Shown here: one piece after another, positions 9,530-19,208 of the stretch
Layout of the letters: every line of letters starts with the position of its first letter
Numbering within the stretch: the first letter of the stretch is position 1
From: Silicimonas sp.
GTDB lineage: Bacteria > Pseudomonadota > Alphaproteobacteria > Rhodobacterales > Rhodobacteraceae
Assembly (NCBI GenBank): GCA_022824525.1
Contig: JAJDZT010000145.1
Location: 1 to 64,000 of the forward strand
DNA: 64,000 bases
Direction: 5' to 3'
Translations under genes and position numbers: made by a program
The notes under the pieces: model-generated
The model's input: only the letters and a program-made list of their open reading frames with translations
Database searches by the model: none
Told to the model about the DNA's origin: nothing

Positions 9530-10516
9530 ATGTCTGACCGCCTGAGACTTGCCGTGGAAAACGGTCATGTAGTGCTGCCGGATGAAGGCAATATCCTGCT
9601 GATCGGTGCACGCGGAGACACGGATGTCTCCTTTCGCGATCCAATTAGAACCAGATTGAGCATTCGGTCCGCCGTCGCATACTCACGTCTTCACGAAGCC
9701 GGTTTTTTCGAACCGTTTCCGGATACGGATTACACCGGTGCCATCGTTATTCTGCCGCGTGCCCGCGATGCACAGCGGGCCTCGATAAAATACGCGCGCT
9801 CCGAAACCGACGGGCCAATCGTGATCGATGGCGACAAAACCGATGGCGTCGAGACCATCCTCCGCGAACTCAAAGCGCGTGCAGAGGTCTCCGAACCCTG
9901 GTCAAAGTCGCACGGCAAGGTTTTCACCGTCACCGGTGGAGACTTCGCGGACTGGCCATCACTCGAGCCCCGCCAAGCGGAAGACGGTTGGTGGCGCGCG
10001 CCGGGCGTCTTCTCCGCTGACGGCGTCGATCCGGCTTCGGCTTTTCTTGCCGAACATCTTCCCGCTTCGATGCCAGGCACGGTCGTCGATCTTGGAGCCG
10101 GTTGGGGTTACTTGACCCGAAGCATCCTGCAACGAACTGACGTCGAGACTGTATATTTGGTCGAAGAAGACAACCTCGCGATCCAATGTGCCTTCAGAAA
10201 TGCCGACGGCATGCACATGCGTTCCAGATACGAGAACGCCGACGCCCTTACCTGGCAGCCGCCCGAGAAAGTCGACCACGTCGTCACCAACCCGCCCTTC
10301 CACGTCGGCCGCGCCGCCGATCCGTCTCTTGGCCAGGCTTTCATCCGCGCCGCCGCCGCCATGCTGAAACCCAAAGGTCACCTCTGGCTTGTCGCAAACC
10401 GGCATTTGCCCTATGAAAGCACTCTCAAAGACGCCTTCAGAACAGTCGAGCTCCACGCCGAAAACCCGTCTTTCAAGATCTTCCACGCCACATCGCCGAA
10501 CCGCCGAAAGGTCTAG
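9530..10516 (+). CDS. RsmC-like class I SAM-dependent rRNA (guanine-N2) methyltransferase
   Basis: The 328-residue protein has a degenerate N-terminal Rossmann-like half and a C-terminal catalytic half with SAM motif I DLGAGWGY (187-194) and the catalytic NPPFH motif (254-258). That two-lobe plan and NPPF are typical of the RsmC/RlmG group, which methylate the N2 of guanines in rRNA; 16S G1207 is the usual RsmC target. It follows clpS by 9 bases and precedes the SDR gene by 5, so the three are probably co-transcribed. The exact target nucleotide is inference. Confidence 0.88.
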   Translation: MSDRLRLAVENGHVVLPDEGNILLIGARGDTDVSFRDPIRTRLSIRSAVAYSRLHEAGFFEPFPDTDYTGAIVILPRARDAQRASIKYARSETDGPIVIDGDKTDGVETILRELKARAEVSEPWSKSHGKVFTVTGGDFADWPSLEPRQAEDGWWRAPGVFSADGVDPASAFLAEHLPASMPGTVVDLGAGWGYLTRSILQRTDVETVYLVEEDNLAIQCAFRNADGMHMRSRYENADALTWQPPEKVDHVVTNPPFHVGRAADPSLGQAFIRAAAAMLKPKGHLWLVANRHLPYESTLKDAFRTVELHAENPSFKIFHATSPNRRKV

Positions 10517-10521
10517 CCCCC

Positions 10522-11325
10522 ATGTCATTTTCCATCGCAGGCAAGACTGCTGTCGTCACAGGTGCAGCCAATGGTGTCGGTTTGTCGATTGCGCGTCACT
10601 TTCTGGACGCGGGTGCTAACGTGATGCTGGCCGACCGGGACGAGGACCGGCTGAAAGACGAACTGGGCAATGAAGACGAAGTAGAAAATGCCGCGTTCTA
10701 TGCAGGCGACCTGCGCGAAAAGCTGACGATTGCAAACCTGCTGTCCGCCACATTGGACCGGTTCGACCGAGTGGACATTCTGATCAACGCATCACGACAG
10801 ATGATCGCAGCCGATCCGCTGAACGACGATGACGATGCAGTGGCTGTGCTGCTTGAGCAGAACCTGATGACATCGCTCCGCGTCACTCAGCTGTTTGCAA
10901 GACGCATGATCAAACAGGCGGCAGATGCCGATCCGGACGAGCCTGTGGGATCGATCATAAATCTGACGTCCATTGCGGCACGCCGGACGCAACCAAACTT
11001 GCTGGCCTATTCGGTAAGTTCGGCAGCACTCGACCAGTTAACCCGGTCCATGGCCGTCGCTCTCGCCCCCCACCGCATCCGCGTAAACGCCATTTCGCTG
11101 GGTTCGGTGATGAGTGCGTCGTTGAAGGGGGCTTTGAAAGAGCATGAGAACATGCGGGGCGAAATCATTGAAAGCACTCCCCTGTCTCGCATTGCCAGCC
11201 CATCAGAACTGGCTGATGCAGCGCAGTTCCTCGCGTCGGACGCGTCCAGCTTCATGACGGGTCAGATTCTGACACTCGATGGAGGCCGCACGCTTCTGGA
11301 TGTGTCAGAATCTCCAGCGCACTGA
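10522..11325 (+). CDS. SDR-family protein lacking the catalytic lysine
   Basis: A 267-residue short-chain dehydrogenase/reductase with the nucleotide-binding TGAANGVG at residues 13-20, the NLTSIA serine near 150 and the catalytic Tyr163. The usual YxxxK reads YSVSS, so residue 167 is Ser in place of the essential Lys. The ICNAG-type motif is also altered (LINASRQ). Loss of Lys normally abolishes hydride-transfer catalysis, so this may be a binding or regulatory relative. It lies directly behind the RsmC-like gene and is convergent with the nuclease gene. No substrate can be given. Confidence 0.85.
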   Translation: MSFSIAGKTAVVTGAANGVGLSIARHFLDAGANVMLADRDEDRLKDELGNEDEVENAAFYAGDLREKLTIANLLSATLDRFDRVDILINASRQMIAADPLNDDDDAVAVLLEQNLMTSLRVTQLFARRMIKQAADADPDEPVGSIINLTSIAARRTQPNLLAYSVSSAALDQLTRSMAVALAPHRIRVNAISLGSVMSASLKGALKEHENMRGEIIESTPLSRIASPSELADAAQFLASDASSFMTGQILTLDGGRTLLDVSESPAH

Positions 11326-11328
11326 CGT

Positions 11329-11880
11329 TCAGTCAGAATCGTACTTCTCGACATAAGACAGTCGCCCTTTCTGCTTGGCATCCGCACGCCATAGCCGCTG
11401 CCGCGCGTCCGGCGGCTCAAGATGGCGATAAACGCCTCCGGAAAACCGCGGCCAATCAAGTGCCAGCCCCTTCTCGACGAGATTTGCCGCGATGTCCGTA
11501 CCATCGGGCAGGAAGCAGGTGGCCACGACGCGGTCATACGACATCTCCTCGCTTATTCTTGCTGTCACAACTTGCCCTTTGCACATGTTGATCAGTGCAG
11601 ACTTCGATTTCTTTCCATAGGGATGATTGAGCTCGGGCGCATCGATACCGCCAATGCGGACCTTGGTGCCACTGATGACGATGGTGTCCCCGTCGATGAC
11701 GAAACACTTTCCCTTCAGAGTTCGCGTTGACGGGGTCCGGTCGACGACAGGCAAAGGCACTGATCTTCTGGCGCGAACAACTTGCCGCAATTGTGTCTCA
11801 CCGGCCGCCGGAGAAGTCCGTGAAACCTTCCGAGAAGGCGCAAAGAACGCGCCGAAAAACCGAGACAAAAGCGGCATCAT
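11329..11880 (-). CDS. Thermonuclease (SNase-fold) family protein
   Basis: The 183-residue product contains an SNase domain from about residue 54: DGDTI, then VRIGGIDAPEL with catalytic-type Arg75 and Glu83, and SYDRVV with Arg117, matching the Arg-Glu-Arg set of staphylococcal nuclease. Residues 1-50 are basic and Ser/Pro-rich; a short hydrophobic start (LLSRFFGAFFA) could be a weak signal or anchor. The gene is convergent with the SDR gene, 3 bases apart. It is likely a Ca2+-dependent nuclease in the envelope or medium; its biological role is unknown. Confidence 0.85.
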   Translation of the reverse strand: MMPLLSRFFGAFFAPSRKVSRTSPAAGETQLRQVVRARRSVPLPVVDRTPSTRTLKGKCFVIDGDTIVISGTKVRIGGIDAPELNHPYGKKSKSALINMCKGQVVTARISEEMSYDRVVATCFLPDGTDIAANLVEKGLALDWPRFSGGVYRHLEPPDARQRLWRADAKQKGRLSYVEKYDSD

Positions 11881-12202
11881 AAAATCCGATCAAGCGCAGA
11901 CGACCTGCAAGAATAATCGAATGGAACCAAGACATGGTGCCAAGAATGAGCGCACGCTAAGGTTGTTTTGCGGCATTGCGTCAGTCTACGAAACGCTCCG
12001 TTTCTCTCGATGCCTCATCTACCCAGAAAATGGCTATCGCAAGGTACATTGCGGCGACCTCGCTCACTCAAAAGATCATGCCGGTTCAGAAATCGACTCG
12101 CTTTTGAACATTGGGAACACATCAAGCCCAACTGCCCGCAAAAGCGCGGACGCAGGGAGAGGAATTTCAGAAACGGGCCTGTCGAAGAGATTGACGCGAC
12201 CG
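11881..12202. other. Intergenic region without a recognisable gene
   Basis: About 320 bases between the nuclease start and the deacetylase stop. I see no convincing coding frame, RNA gene or terminator hairpin with a T-run. It presumably holds the nuclease promoter. Confidence 0.5.
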
Positions 12203-14044
12203 TCAGTTGGCATTCAAGGCCATGGATACAGGTGCGATGGCAACCGTTTCAGCCCGGTTCCCCAAGGCCCATTCCGTCAGCGCTGCCAAAGTTGTCGATC
12301 CGGTTGTCGCAACGAGGATCACGGCTTCATCCTGACGCGCCCGGAAGGCTGCCCGATCCAGCCCACGCCGGATTTGCTCCTGCGTTTCGCCCCCACCATC
12401 AAGATTGCGGAAGATGAGACCGGTCGGCACTCCCGCGCGTTGAGCTTCCTGATGCGCTGTGTTGAGGCCGCGCGGGAAAGTAATCAAACCATGCCCTGAA
12501 GTCGCAACCACATCGACCACCTGAGCAACAGCCGCACGGTCAGACTGGAAGCTTGAGCCAGACACGTCCATCACAGCCACGGCTTCCGGGATACGCTCGA
12601 AGTTAACAGTAAGAGCCTGCTCGATATCCTGGGGTGTTGCGCCCGCCGGAAGCGCAGGGATCATCACCACCTCACGTCCCGCCGCGCGATACGCGCTTGC
12701 AATGTCTGATGCACCCGATTGTGACGCATCAACGGCAAATCCAATCTGGGGGTCCAAAGCTTCAAGGATTTCAGGGCTCAGCGCGGCTTCACCTTGATGA
12801 ACCAAGACAATCGACATCAGAGGCACGCCTTGGGGAACCTCGAACTCGGAACTGAAAGCACTCAGCGCCGGCCCCACCATATTATCTTCGGCATCGGCAG
12901 ACGCGTCTCCCGCCGCTTCTTCTTCGCCGGCCTCCAGAAGAGCGACATCTTCTTCCTCTTGATCAGTACTATTGTCACCGAAGCGGCGCACCACTGGGAG
13001 GGTGGTGCCACTTTCCGCGGAGTCATCACCATCCGTAACAAGGTTCGAACTGCCATCGGTCAGCGTAGTAACCGGTTGCAGGGCGCTTTCCTCGTTCTCC
13101 GCCGACGCATCTTCAGTCACGGCCACATCTTCCGAAGGCGACGCTACGGCGGCTTCGTTGGCACGGTTGGCTTCCGCCAAATCTACCATAAACGACGGAA
13201 GCGGCTGCTCTTCCGGCTCGACACCGGCGATCTCGGGGGCAGTATCGCTGCCGTCGGCTCCCACCGGAGGCAAGGAAGGTTCACCTGCCACGTCTGGCAA
13301 GGCAGGTGCCGTCGGGGCTTGGTCGATTGAGGTGCCACTGTCTTCGGTCACCATCCAAGGCAGGGTTGCACCGGTGTCCGCTGCGGGAGCCGTGGAGTCG
13401 GCCGGAACTGCAAGCTCCGTGGTCACCTGTGGTGCGGCTTCGCTGGTTGGCTGTTCCACGGGCGCATCTTCCATCTGAGGAGCAGTCGCAATGGTCGTAT
13501 CGCCCTCAACCGGCGTCGTGTCTTCTTCGCTCGCGACGACAGGCGCATCGTCGTCGGCGACCTCCGCCTCAGGCGCATCAACGTTCGCGGTATCTGCAGA
13601 AGGCGCGGTGCCGGGATTTTCCGGTTGGGTCAAAGGATCGCTTGTATTCTCGGTGACCACGCTGTCCTGAACCCGTACGGGCTCATCCACGTCCTCGACA
13701 GTTTCCGGCGCGGTCCCGAGAGTGTCAGGCGCGTCTTGCGTCGTTGACGGCACAGGAACAGCCAATGCAGACGTATCCAACTCCGGCGGTTCGGTTCCAG
13801 CATCATCGGGCACAGCAACCCCCGCAACACTGTCGCCCTGGGGTCGCGTGTCAGCGTCCGGAACGACAGGATCGGTTTCCTCACGCGCCTGGTTGAACTC
13901 AGACCCGCCCGGCACTTCCACCGCAACCGCCTCGGGGTTGGGAAAACTCAAGGACTGCCGATCAATTGTTTGGTTGGCCACGAACAAGAGCGCTATCGAT
14001 ACGATACCGCCCCAAAAAATACCTGACAGAAAGCCGCGTCCCAC
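12203..14044 (-). CDS. Divergent polysaccharide deacetylase family protein (YibQ-like)
   Basis: A 613-residue protein with one N-terminal membrane segment (about residues 7-24), a very long acidic, Pro/Thr/Ala-rich low-complexity region (about 30-390) and a C-terminal divergent polysaccharide deacetylase domain (about 405-613) beginning GVPLMSIVLVH. It should be inner-membrane anchored with the domain in the periplasm, spanned by a flexible linker. The family keeps the NodB-like barrel, but its enzymatic activity on glycan is not established. It is divergent from trpG, and the roughly 135-bp gap holds both promoters. The linker is unusually long even for this family. Confidence 0.85.
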   Translation of the reverse strand: MGRGFLSGIFWGGIVSIALLFVANQTIDRQSLSFPNPEAVAVEVPGGSEFNQAREETDPVVPDADTRPQGDSVAGVAVPDDAGTEPPELDTSALAVPVPSTTQDAPDTLGTAPETVEDVDEPVRVQDSVVTENTSDPLTQPENPGTAPSADTANVDAPEAEVADDDAPVVASEEDTTPVEGDTTIATAPQMEDAPVEQPTSEAAPQVTTELAVPADSTAPAADTGATLPWMVTEDSGTSIDQAPTAPALPDVAGEPSLPPVGADGSDTAPEIAGVEPEEQPLPSFMVDLAEANRANEAAVASPSEDVAVTEDASAENEESALQPVTTLTDGSSNLVTDGDDSAESGTTLPVVRRFGDNSTDQEEEDVALLEAGEEEAAGDASADAEDNMVGPALSAFSSEFEVPQGVPLMSIVLVHQGEAALSPEILEALDPQIGFAVDASQSGASDIASAYRAAGREVVMIPALPAGATPQDIEQALTVNFERIPEAVAVMDVSGSSFQSDRAAVAQVVDVVATSGHGLITFPRGLNTAHQEAQRAGVPTGLIFRNLDGGGETQEQIRRGLDRAAFRARQDEAVILVATTGSTTLAALTEWALGNRAETVAIAPVSMALNAN

Positions 14045-14179
14045 GGGTCTTTCCTCCGCTCTCTTTTCAATGCCTCATCCCGGGCGCCTTGACCTCGGCT
14101 GGCACCTCTCCCACAAGTATATCCGCGCTTTCCCGCGCTGACACCCACAAACTGCGCTTTTGCGCATGAGAGACGCAAG

Positions 14180-14761
14180 ATGCTGCTTCTGATCGACAAT
14201 TATGACAGCTTTACCTTCAATCTTGTCCATTACATTGGCGAATTGGGCACCGAGTGCGTGGTGAAGCGGAACGACGCGCTGGACGTGCAGGAGGCCATGG
14301 CGATGAAGCCGTCCGGAATCCTGTTGTCACCCGGCCCCTGCGATCCCGACCGTGCAGGCATTTGCCTGGCACTTACGGAAGCCGCCGCAGAAACCAATAT
14401 TCCTCTTTTCGGAGTTTGCCTTGGTCACCAGACCATAGGGCAGGTTTTCGGCGGCAAAGTGGTTCGCGCATCCGAAATCGTGCACGGGAAATTGGGCCAC
14501 ATCCACCACGAAGGCGGCGGCGTTTTCAAAGGGCTGCCTTCCCCGCTCGATGGCACGCGCTACCACTCCCTGATTGTCGACCGAGAGACCCTGCCCGCTT
14601 GCCTTGAGGTTACGGCTTGGCTTGAAGACGGCACGATCATGGGGCTTCGTCATCGCGAAAAGCCGATCGAAGGCGTGCAGTTCCACCCGGAATCGATTCG
14701 CTCCGAACACGGCCACGCCATGCTGAAAAACTTCCTCGATCAACTTCCGGTGCCCGCATGA
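14180..14761 (+). CDS. trpG: Anthranilate synthase component II (glutamine amidotransferase)
   Basis: TrpG releases ammonia from glutamine for the TrpE subunit in the first step of tryptophan synthesis. The triad is visible: Cys80 in FGVCLGHQ, and His169 and Glu171 in VQFHPES. The 193-residue length is standard. Its stop overlaps the trpD start by ATGA. trpE is not in the window. Confidence 0.97.
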   Translation: MLLLIDNYDSFTFNLVHYIGELGTECVVKRNDALDVQEAMAMKPSGILLSPGPCDPDRAGICLALTEAAAETNIPLFGVCLGHQTIGQVFGGKVVRASEIVHGKLGHIHHEGGGVFKGLPSPLDGTRYHSLIVDRETLPACLEVTAWLEDGTIMGLRHREKPIEGVQFHPESIRSEHGHAMLKNFLDQLPVPA

Positions 14762-15774
14762 GTGATGCAATGAAACCCCTCATCTACGCAGCGTCCGAGG
14801 GTCCTCTGTCGCGCGCGCAGGCGGAGCAGGCTTTTGAGATCCTGTTCAACGGCGAAGCGACCCCCGCACAGATCGGCGGCCTTTTGATTGCCATGCGTGC
14901 CCGAGGCGAAGCGGTCTCCGAATACACGGCTGCCGCCAAAGTCATGCGGGAGAAATGCCTTGCCGTGAAAGCGCCCGAAGGCGCGATGGACATCGTCGGA
15001 ACCGGCGGTGACGGAATGGGCACTCTGAACATCTCCACTGCCACGGCGTTCGTTGTCGCGGGCGCAGGTGTGCCGGTCGCCAAACACGGCAACCGCAACC
15101 TGTCGTCCAAATCCGGTGCGGCAGATGTTCAGGGCGCGATGGGCATCGACGTCATGGTCGGCCCAGAGACCGTCGAGAAGGCACTGGAAGAGGTCGGCAT
15201 CGGCTTCATGATGGCCCCGATGCATCACCCTGCGATGAAGCATGTCATGCCGGTCCGGATGGAGCTTGGCTCCAAGACGATCTTCAACATCCTCGGCCCG
15301 CTGACCAACCCCGCAGGCGTCAAACGCCAGCTCACCGGTGCCTTTGCCATCGACCTGATCTTCCCGATGGCGGAAACCCTCTCCGCGCTTGGCACCGAGG
15401 CCGCCTGGCTCGTCCACGGAGCCGACGGGACGGACGAGATCTCCATCTCCGGCCCCACCTCTGTCGCCGCGCTTTCGGGCGGCATGATCACCGCACGCGA
15501 AGTACACCCAGAAGACGCCGGCCTGCCCGTGCATCCTCTGAAAGAGATCCTTGGCGGCCGACCCGAGGAAAATGCAAAGGACTTCAAGGCCCTCCTCGAC
15601 GGCCAGACCGGCGCCTACCGTGACGCCGTCCTCCTCAATGCCGCTGCCGCCCTCATCATCGCGGGCAAATGCGAAACCCTGAAACAAGGCGTCGAAATCG
15701 CCGCCGAGAGCATCGACAGCGGCGCGGCGAAAGCCAAGGTCGAAGGACTGGCCCGCGTGACATCAACCAATTGA
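14758..15774 (+). CDS. trpD: Anthranilate phosphoribosyltransferase
   Basis: Transfers phosphoribose from PRPP to anthranilate, the second step of tryptophan synthesis. The PRPP-binding GTGGDG is at residues 81-86 and KHGNR at 109-113, and the 338-residue length is typical. It is translationally coupled to trpG. The following trpC is separated by the udg gene and an intergenic repeat, an insertion within the otherwise usual trpGDC order. Confidence 0.97.
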   Translation: MSDAMKPLIYAASEGPLSRAQAEQAFEILFNGEATPAQIGGLLIAMRARGEAVSEYTAAAKVMREKCLAVKAPEGAMDIVGTGGDGMGTLNISTATAFVVAGAGVPVAKHGNRNLSSKSGAADVQGAMGIDVMVGPETVEKALEEVGIGFMMAPMHHPAMKHVMPVRMELGSKTIFNILGPLTNPAGVKRQLTGAFAIDLIFPMAETLSALGTEAAWLVHGADGTDEISISGPTSVAALSGGMITAREVHPEDAGLPVHPLKEILGGRPEENAKDFKALLDGQTGAYRDAVLLNAAAALIIAGKCETLKQGVEIAAESIDSGAAKAKVEGLARVTSTN

Positions 15775-16481
15775 CGCCCGCGTCTATTACCGGCCCCGAA
15801 ATATCCTCGGGGGGAGGCGCCGCAGGCGTCGGGGGGCAGACAGCCCCCCTGTCTCACCTTGGGGCCTGGACCGACCTTCCTTTCTTCACTGAAACCTGGC
15901 CCCGGATCGAAACCGCCCTCGCCTCCGAGAGCCGAACCACCCTGCCACCGGAACCGCTCCGCTTCGCCGCCCTCGAACGCACCCAGCCCGACGACGTCCG
16001 CGTGGTCATTCTCGGTCAGGACCCTTACCCGACCCCCGGCCACGCCAACGGTCTCGCCTTCTCGGTCACGCCCGAAACGCCGCTTCCGCGTTCGCTTCGA
16101 AACATTTTCAAGGAACTCGAAAGCGACATTGGCACATCGCCGGAGAGCGGAGACCTCTCGCATTGGGCCAATCAAGGCGTGCTCCTCCTCAACACGGCCC
16201 TTTCGGTGCCCGAGGGCGACGCCGGGGGACATGCCAAACTCGGATGGTCGATCCTCACCCGACAAGTGCTGACCCGCCTAGACGACCACCCACGTGCCTT
16301 TCTTCTTTGGGGCAAACACGCCCAGAAAGAAGCAACGCATCTCTCCGACCACCACCTGAAGATCGAGACGGCGCATCCCTCCCCCCTTTCCGCGTCACGC
16401 GGCTTTTTCGGCTCCCGTCCCTTCAGCCGGGTCAACGCCTGGCTCACCGCGCGAGGAGACGCGCCAATCGAATGGGCGTGA
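15771..16481 (+). CDS. ung: Uracil-DNA glycosylase, family 1-like
   Basis: Removes uracil from DNA to start base-excision repair. The water-activating Asp is in [10 protein letters not shown] (Asp84 in the numbering used) and the DNA-intercalation loop [13 protein letters not shown] starts at His202. Escherichia coli Ung has GQDPYH; the His is Pro here, a variation I believe recurs in alphaproteobacteria. The start is uncertain: no ATG lies between the trpD stop and the conserved core. A TTG at 15771 overlaps the trpD stop (TTGA) and is the most economical choice, but residues 8-28 are then encoded by a dispersed GC-rich repeat. Sitting between trpD and trpC is unusual for a repair gene. Confidence 0.88.
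   Translation: MTPASITGPEISSGGGAAGVGGQTAPLSHLGAWTDLPFFTETWPRIETALASESRTTLPPEPLRFAALERTQPDDVRVVILGQDPYPTPGHANGLAFSVTPETPLPRSLRNIFKELESDIGTSPESGDLSHWANQGVLLLNTALSVPEGDAGGHAKLGWSILTRQVLTRLDDHPRAFLLWGKHAQKEATHLSDHHLKIETAHPSPLSASRGFFGSRPFSRVNAWLTARGDAPIEWA
15794..15849. repeat. GC-rich dispersed element between trpD and ung core
   Basis: The segment holds CCCCGAAATATCCTCGGGG, then a GGCGCCGCAGGCG stretch, then a hairpin with arms GGGGGGC (15831-15837) and GCCCCCC (15843-15849). A related CCTCCCCTGAGGTATTTTGCGG (57987-58008, opposite orientation) precedes the DUF1638 gene. I recognise the CCGAGGATATTT core as common between genes in this bacterial order. It may be a dispersed repeat or a poorly formed terminator for the trp transcript. 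Confidence 0.55.
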
Positions 16482-16525
16482 CCCACCGGACGCCCTGTTA
16501 ACCCCGGGCGCCGCAGCGATCCGCC

Positions 16526-16571
16526 ACCGACGCGATACCGACGCAATGCCGACGTGATGCCGACGTCGCGA
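16526..16571 (+). repeat. 4 x 11-bp degenerate tandem repeat, intergenic copy
   Basis: Units ACCGACGCGAT, ACCGACGCAAT, GCCGACGTGAT, GCCGACGTCGC and a final GA lie in the 200-bp gap between ung and trpC. It has the same length, unit number and 3' end as the copy inside valS (5615-5660). The rest of this gap holds nothing else I can name besides presumed trpC promoter sequence. Confidence 0.8.
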
Positions 16572-16685
16572 AATGTGCCTTTTCACCCTCGTTAACAGGC
16601 GATTCGTGGTCAGAGGGCCAAAAACCGGCACCGGCCTACCGAACGCATACTTTCCAATTTGCTACACACGCGCTAATCCCGGGAC

Positions 16686-17486
16686 ATGACCAACGTTCTC
16701 GATCGCATCAAGGCTTACAAACTCGAAGAAGTCGCAGCCGCCAAAGCCGCGAAACCCCTCTCGGAACTCGACGCCGAAGCCAAAGCCCAAAGCGCTCCGC
16801 GCGGCTTCGCCAAGGCGCTCTTCGAGGCGGGCAAAACCGGCTATGGCCTGATCGCCGAAATCAAGAAAGCCAGTCCATCCAAAGGCCTGATCCGCGCCGA
16901 TTTCAACCCGGCGACACTCGCAAAAGCCTATGAAGCCGGTGGCGCGACCTGCCTGTCGGTTTTGACTGACACCCCGTCCTTTCAGGGCGCACCTGAGTAC
17001 CTGGGCCAGGCGCGCAATGCCACGAATTTACCCTGTCTTCGCAAGGACTTCCTTTACGATCCTTATCAGGTGGCCGAGGCCCGTGCCTGGGGTGCGGATT
17101 GCATCCTCATCATAATGGCTAGCGTCTCAGACACGCAAGCCAGTGAGCTGGAAGAAGCTGCTACCGATTGGGACATGGACGTCGTTGTTGAAGTGCATGA
17201 CCAAGTCGAACTCGAGCGCGCTTTGGATCTGAAGTCGCCCCTCCTCGGCGTCAACAATCGCAATCTCAAGACATTCGAAACGGACCTTTCAACCACCGAA
17301 CGGCTTGCCGGCATGCTACCCACGGACAAGCACCTCGTCGCTGAAAGCGGCCTTTTCACACCCGCCGACCTCGCCCGGCTCGCGCGTGTCGGCGCCCGCA
17401 GCTTCCTGATCGGCGAAAGCCTTATGCGTCAGGATGATGTTACGGCCGCCACTCGCACCATTCTTGCAGACCCGGTGCCAGCATGA
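16686..17486 (+). CDS. trpC: Indole-3-glycerol phosphate synthase
   Basis: Closes the indole ring, the fourth step of tryptophan synthesis. The TIM-barrel signature [10 protein letters not shown] at residues 58-67 carries the catalytic lysine, and [16 protein letters not shown] and AESG follow in family order. The 266-residue length is normal for a monofunctional enzyme. It overlaps moaC by ATGA, so tryptophan and molybdenum cofactor genes share a transcript, a familiar arrangement in Rhodobacterales. Confidence 0.97.
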   Translation: MTNVLDRIKAYKLEEVAAAKAAKPLSELDAEAKAQSAPRGFAKALFEAGKTGYGLIAEIKKASPSKGLIRADFNPATLAKAYEAGGATCLSVLTDTPSFQGAPEYLGQARNATNLPCLRKDFLYDPYQVAEARAWGADCILIIMASVSDTQASELEEAATDWDMDVVVEVHDQVELERALDLKSPLLGVNNRNLKTFETDLSTTERLAGMLPTDKHLVAESGLFTPADLARLARVGARSFLIGESLMRQDDVTAATRTILADPVPA

Positions 17487-17962
17487 GTGGGCTGACGCAT
17501 TTTGATGCCAGCGGCCAAGCCCATATGGTCGATGTCTCGGACAAAGAGGTAACGGATCGTCTGGCTGTCGCGGAAGGCTACATCCGCATGACGCCAGAAA
17601 CACTTGAAATCATTTCCGAAGGCCGCGCAAAGAAGGGTGATGTCCTCTCCGTCGCTCGGCTGGCAGGCATCATGGGCGCGAAGCGTACAGCGGAGCTGAT
17701 CCCGCTTTGCCATCCTCTTCCGATCTCAAAGGTGTCGCTCGAACTCACCGCAGAGCCCAGTCGGCCTGGAGTTCGCGTCGAAGCCACCGTCAAAACGACT
17801 GGGCAAACCGGCGTCGAGATGGAAGCGCTCACTGCCGTCGCGACGGCGTGTCTGACCGTTTACGACATGGTCAAGGCCGTGGAAAAATCGATGACGATCG
17901 AGGACATCCGGCTTGTGTTGAAAGACGGCGGCAAATCCGGGCGGTACGAGGCCAAAGCGTGA
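17483..17962 (+). CDS. moaC: Cyclic pyranopterin monophosphate synthase
   Basis: Forms the pyranopterin precursor Z in molybdenum cofactor synthesis. The characteristic PLCHPL segment, the [10 protein letters not shown] helix and the C-terminal KDGGKSG motif that binds substrate phosphate are all present in 159 residues. The gene overlaps trpC upstream (ATGA) and moeA downstream (GTGA). Its moaA partner is not in the window. Confidence 0.97.
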   Translation: MSGLTHFDASGQAHMVDVSDKEVTDRLAVAEGYIRMTPETLEIISEGRAKKGDVLSVARLAGIMGAKRTAELIPLCHPLPISKVSLELTAEPSRPGVRVEATVKTTGQTGVEMEALTAVATACLTVYDMVKAVEKSMTIEDIRLVLKDGGKSGRYEAKA

Positions 17963-19119
17963 TTTCCGTCGATGAAGCGCTGGCTCATGTGCTGGCGCTG
18001 GCCGACTTCACAGGAACGGAAACCGTCGCGTTGCGCCACGCGGCCAATCGAGTGCTCGCCGAACCCATCGTGGCGCGTCGAAGCCAACCGCCCTTTCGCG
18101 CGTCTGTCATGGATGGCTATGCGGTTGCGGGCGATTTTCAACAGTACCAGGTTGTTGGCGAGGCTGCGGCTGGGCACGCATTTGACGGCACTCTCGAGCC
18201 TGGCAGTTGCGTTCGCATCTTCACCGGGGCGCCTTTACCCGTTGGCTCCGACCGCGTGGTCATTCAGGAGGATGTTCACCGCAGCGCAGAAGAAATCACG
18301 CTGAAGGAAGGCGCCGATACTCAGCCGTATATCCGGGAGATCGGCAAGGATTTCGAAGCTGGCGATCGCATCGAGGCTCCACTTCGCCTTTCGCCGGCAA
18401 CTCTTGCGCTGGCAGCGTCCATGAATGTTGCCGAGGTAACAGTTGCTCGAAGGCCGGTCGTCGCCTTGATAGCGACCGGCGATGAACTGGTCATGCCGGG
18501 AGAAGACCCTAACCCGGACCAGATAATCGCCTCGAACAGCTTCGGCCTGACCGCCATCGTGGAAAGCGAAGGCGCAGAAGCAAGGCTTCTGCCCATCGCA
18601 CGGGACACTGAAGCCTCTCTCTCTGTCGCCTTTGAACTCGCAAGCGATGCCGACGTTGTGGTTACCATCGGTGGCGCATCAGTTGGAGATCATGATCTGG
18701 TCGGCCAGGTCGCCGAAGCGCTTGGAATGGATCGTTCATTCTACAAAATCGCGATGCGCCCGGGGAAACCACTGATGGCTGGACGCATTCGCAATTCGGC
18801 CATGATCGGACTTCCCGGCAACCCCGTTTCTTCAATGGTTTGCGGCCACCTCTTCTTGCGCCCCCTATTGCGTGCCATGCAGGGTTTGCCCAAAGCACCT
18901 ATCGAGGGGCGATCGGCACCACTTGCCGAAAGCATCGGCCGGAACGGTCCGCGCCAGCATTACATGCGCGCGAAATTGGCCGATGGCCAGTTAACAGTCT
19001 CCGAGCGTCAGGACAGCTCACTCCTATCCGTGCTCTCCGAAGCAAATGCGCTTGTGATCCGCCCGCCACAGGATCCTGCACGCAAAGCTGGCGAGATCGT
19101 AAAATTCATCGAATTTTAA
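17959..19119 (+). CDS. moeA: Molybdopterin molybdenumtransferase
   Basis: Inserts molybdate into adenylated molybdopterin to complete the cofactor needed by enzymes such as the CoxL-like protein of this window. The GTG at 17959 overlaps the moaC stop and gives a 386-residue protein starting MISVDEAL. Visible are [11 protein letters not shown], the FTGAPLP segment, the ATGDEL motif of the MoaB/Mog domain, and GGASVGDHD. The open frame extends further upstream into moaC, but only this start fits the family. lexA follows after 89 bases. Confidence 0.95.
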   Translation: MISVDEALAHVLALADFTGTETVALRHAANRVLAEPIVARRSQPPFRASVMDGYAVAGDFQQYQVVGEAAAGHAFDGTLEPGSCVRIFTGAPLPVGSDRVVIQEDVHRSAEEITLKEGADTQPYIREIGKDFEAGDRIEAPLRLSPATLALAASMNVAEVTVARRPVVALIATGDELVMPGEDPNPDQIIASNSFGLTAIVESEGAEARLLPIARDTEASLSVAFELASDADVVVTIGGASVGDHDLVGQVAEALGMDRSFYKIAMRPGKPLMAGRIRNSAMIGLPGNPVSSMVCGHLFLRPLLRAMQGLPKAPIEGRSAPLAESIGRNGPRQHYMRAKLADGQLTVSERQDSSLLSVLSEANALVIRPPQDPARKAGEIVKFIEF

Positions 19120-19139
19120 CGAAGATTGACACAAAACGA

Positions 19140-19165
19140 GAACGCTAATAGAACATATCTCGAAC
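19140..19165. promoter_or_regulatory. LexA operator (overlapping SOS boxes) of lexA
   Basis: GAAC occurs at 19140-19143, 19151-19154 and 19162-19165, each separated by exactly 7 bases, giving two overlapping GAAC-N7-GAAC boxes; a fourth GAAC follows at 19169. GTTC-N7-GTTC (its complement) is the established LexA box of alphaproteobacteria. Position 44-69 bases before the lexA start supports autorepression. Confidence 0.88.
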
Positions 19166-19208
19166 GCGGAACAATCCGCGATGGCGAGAGCAGAGGAGGT
19201 TTGCATCA

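Noticed and set aside
12794-13478. Plus-strand open frames over the acidic linker of the deacetylase gene
   Set aside because: They mirror a low-complexity Pro/Thr/Asp region on the minus strand, show Arg- or Ser-rich translation and no ribosome site.
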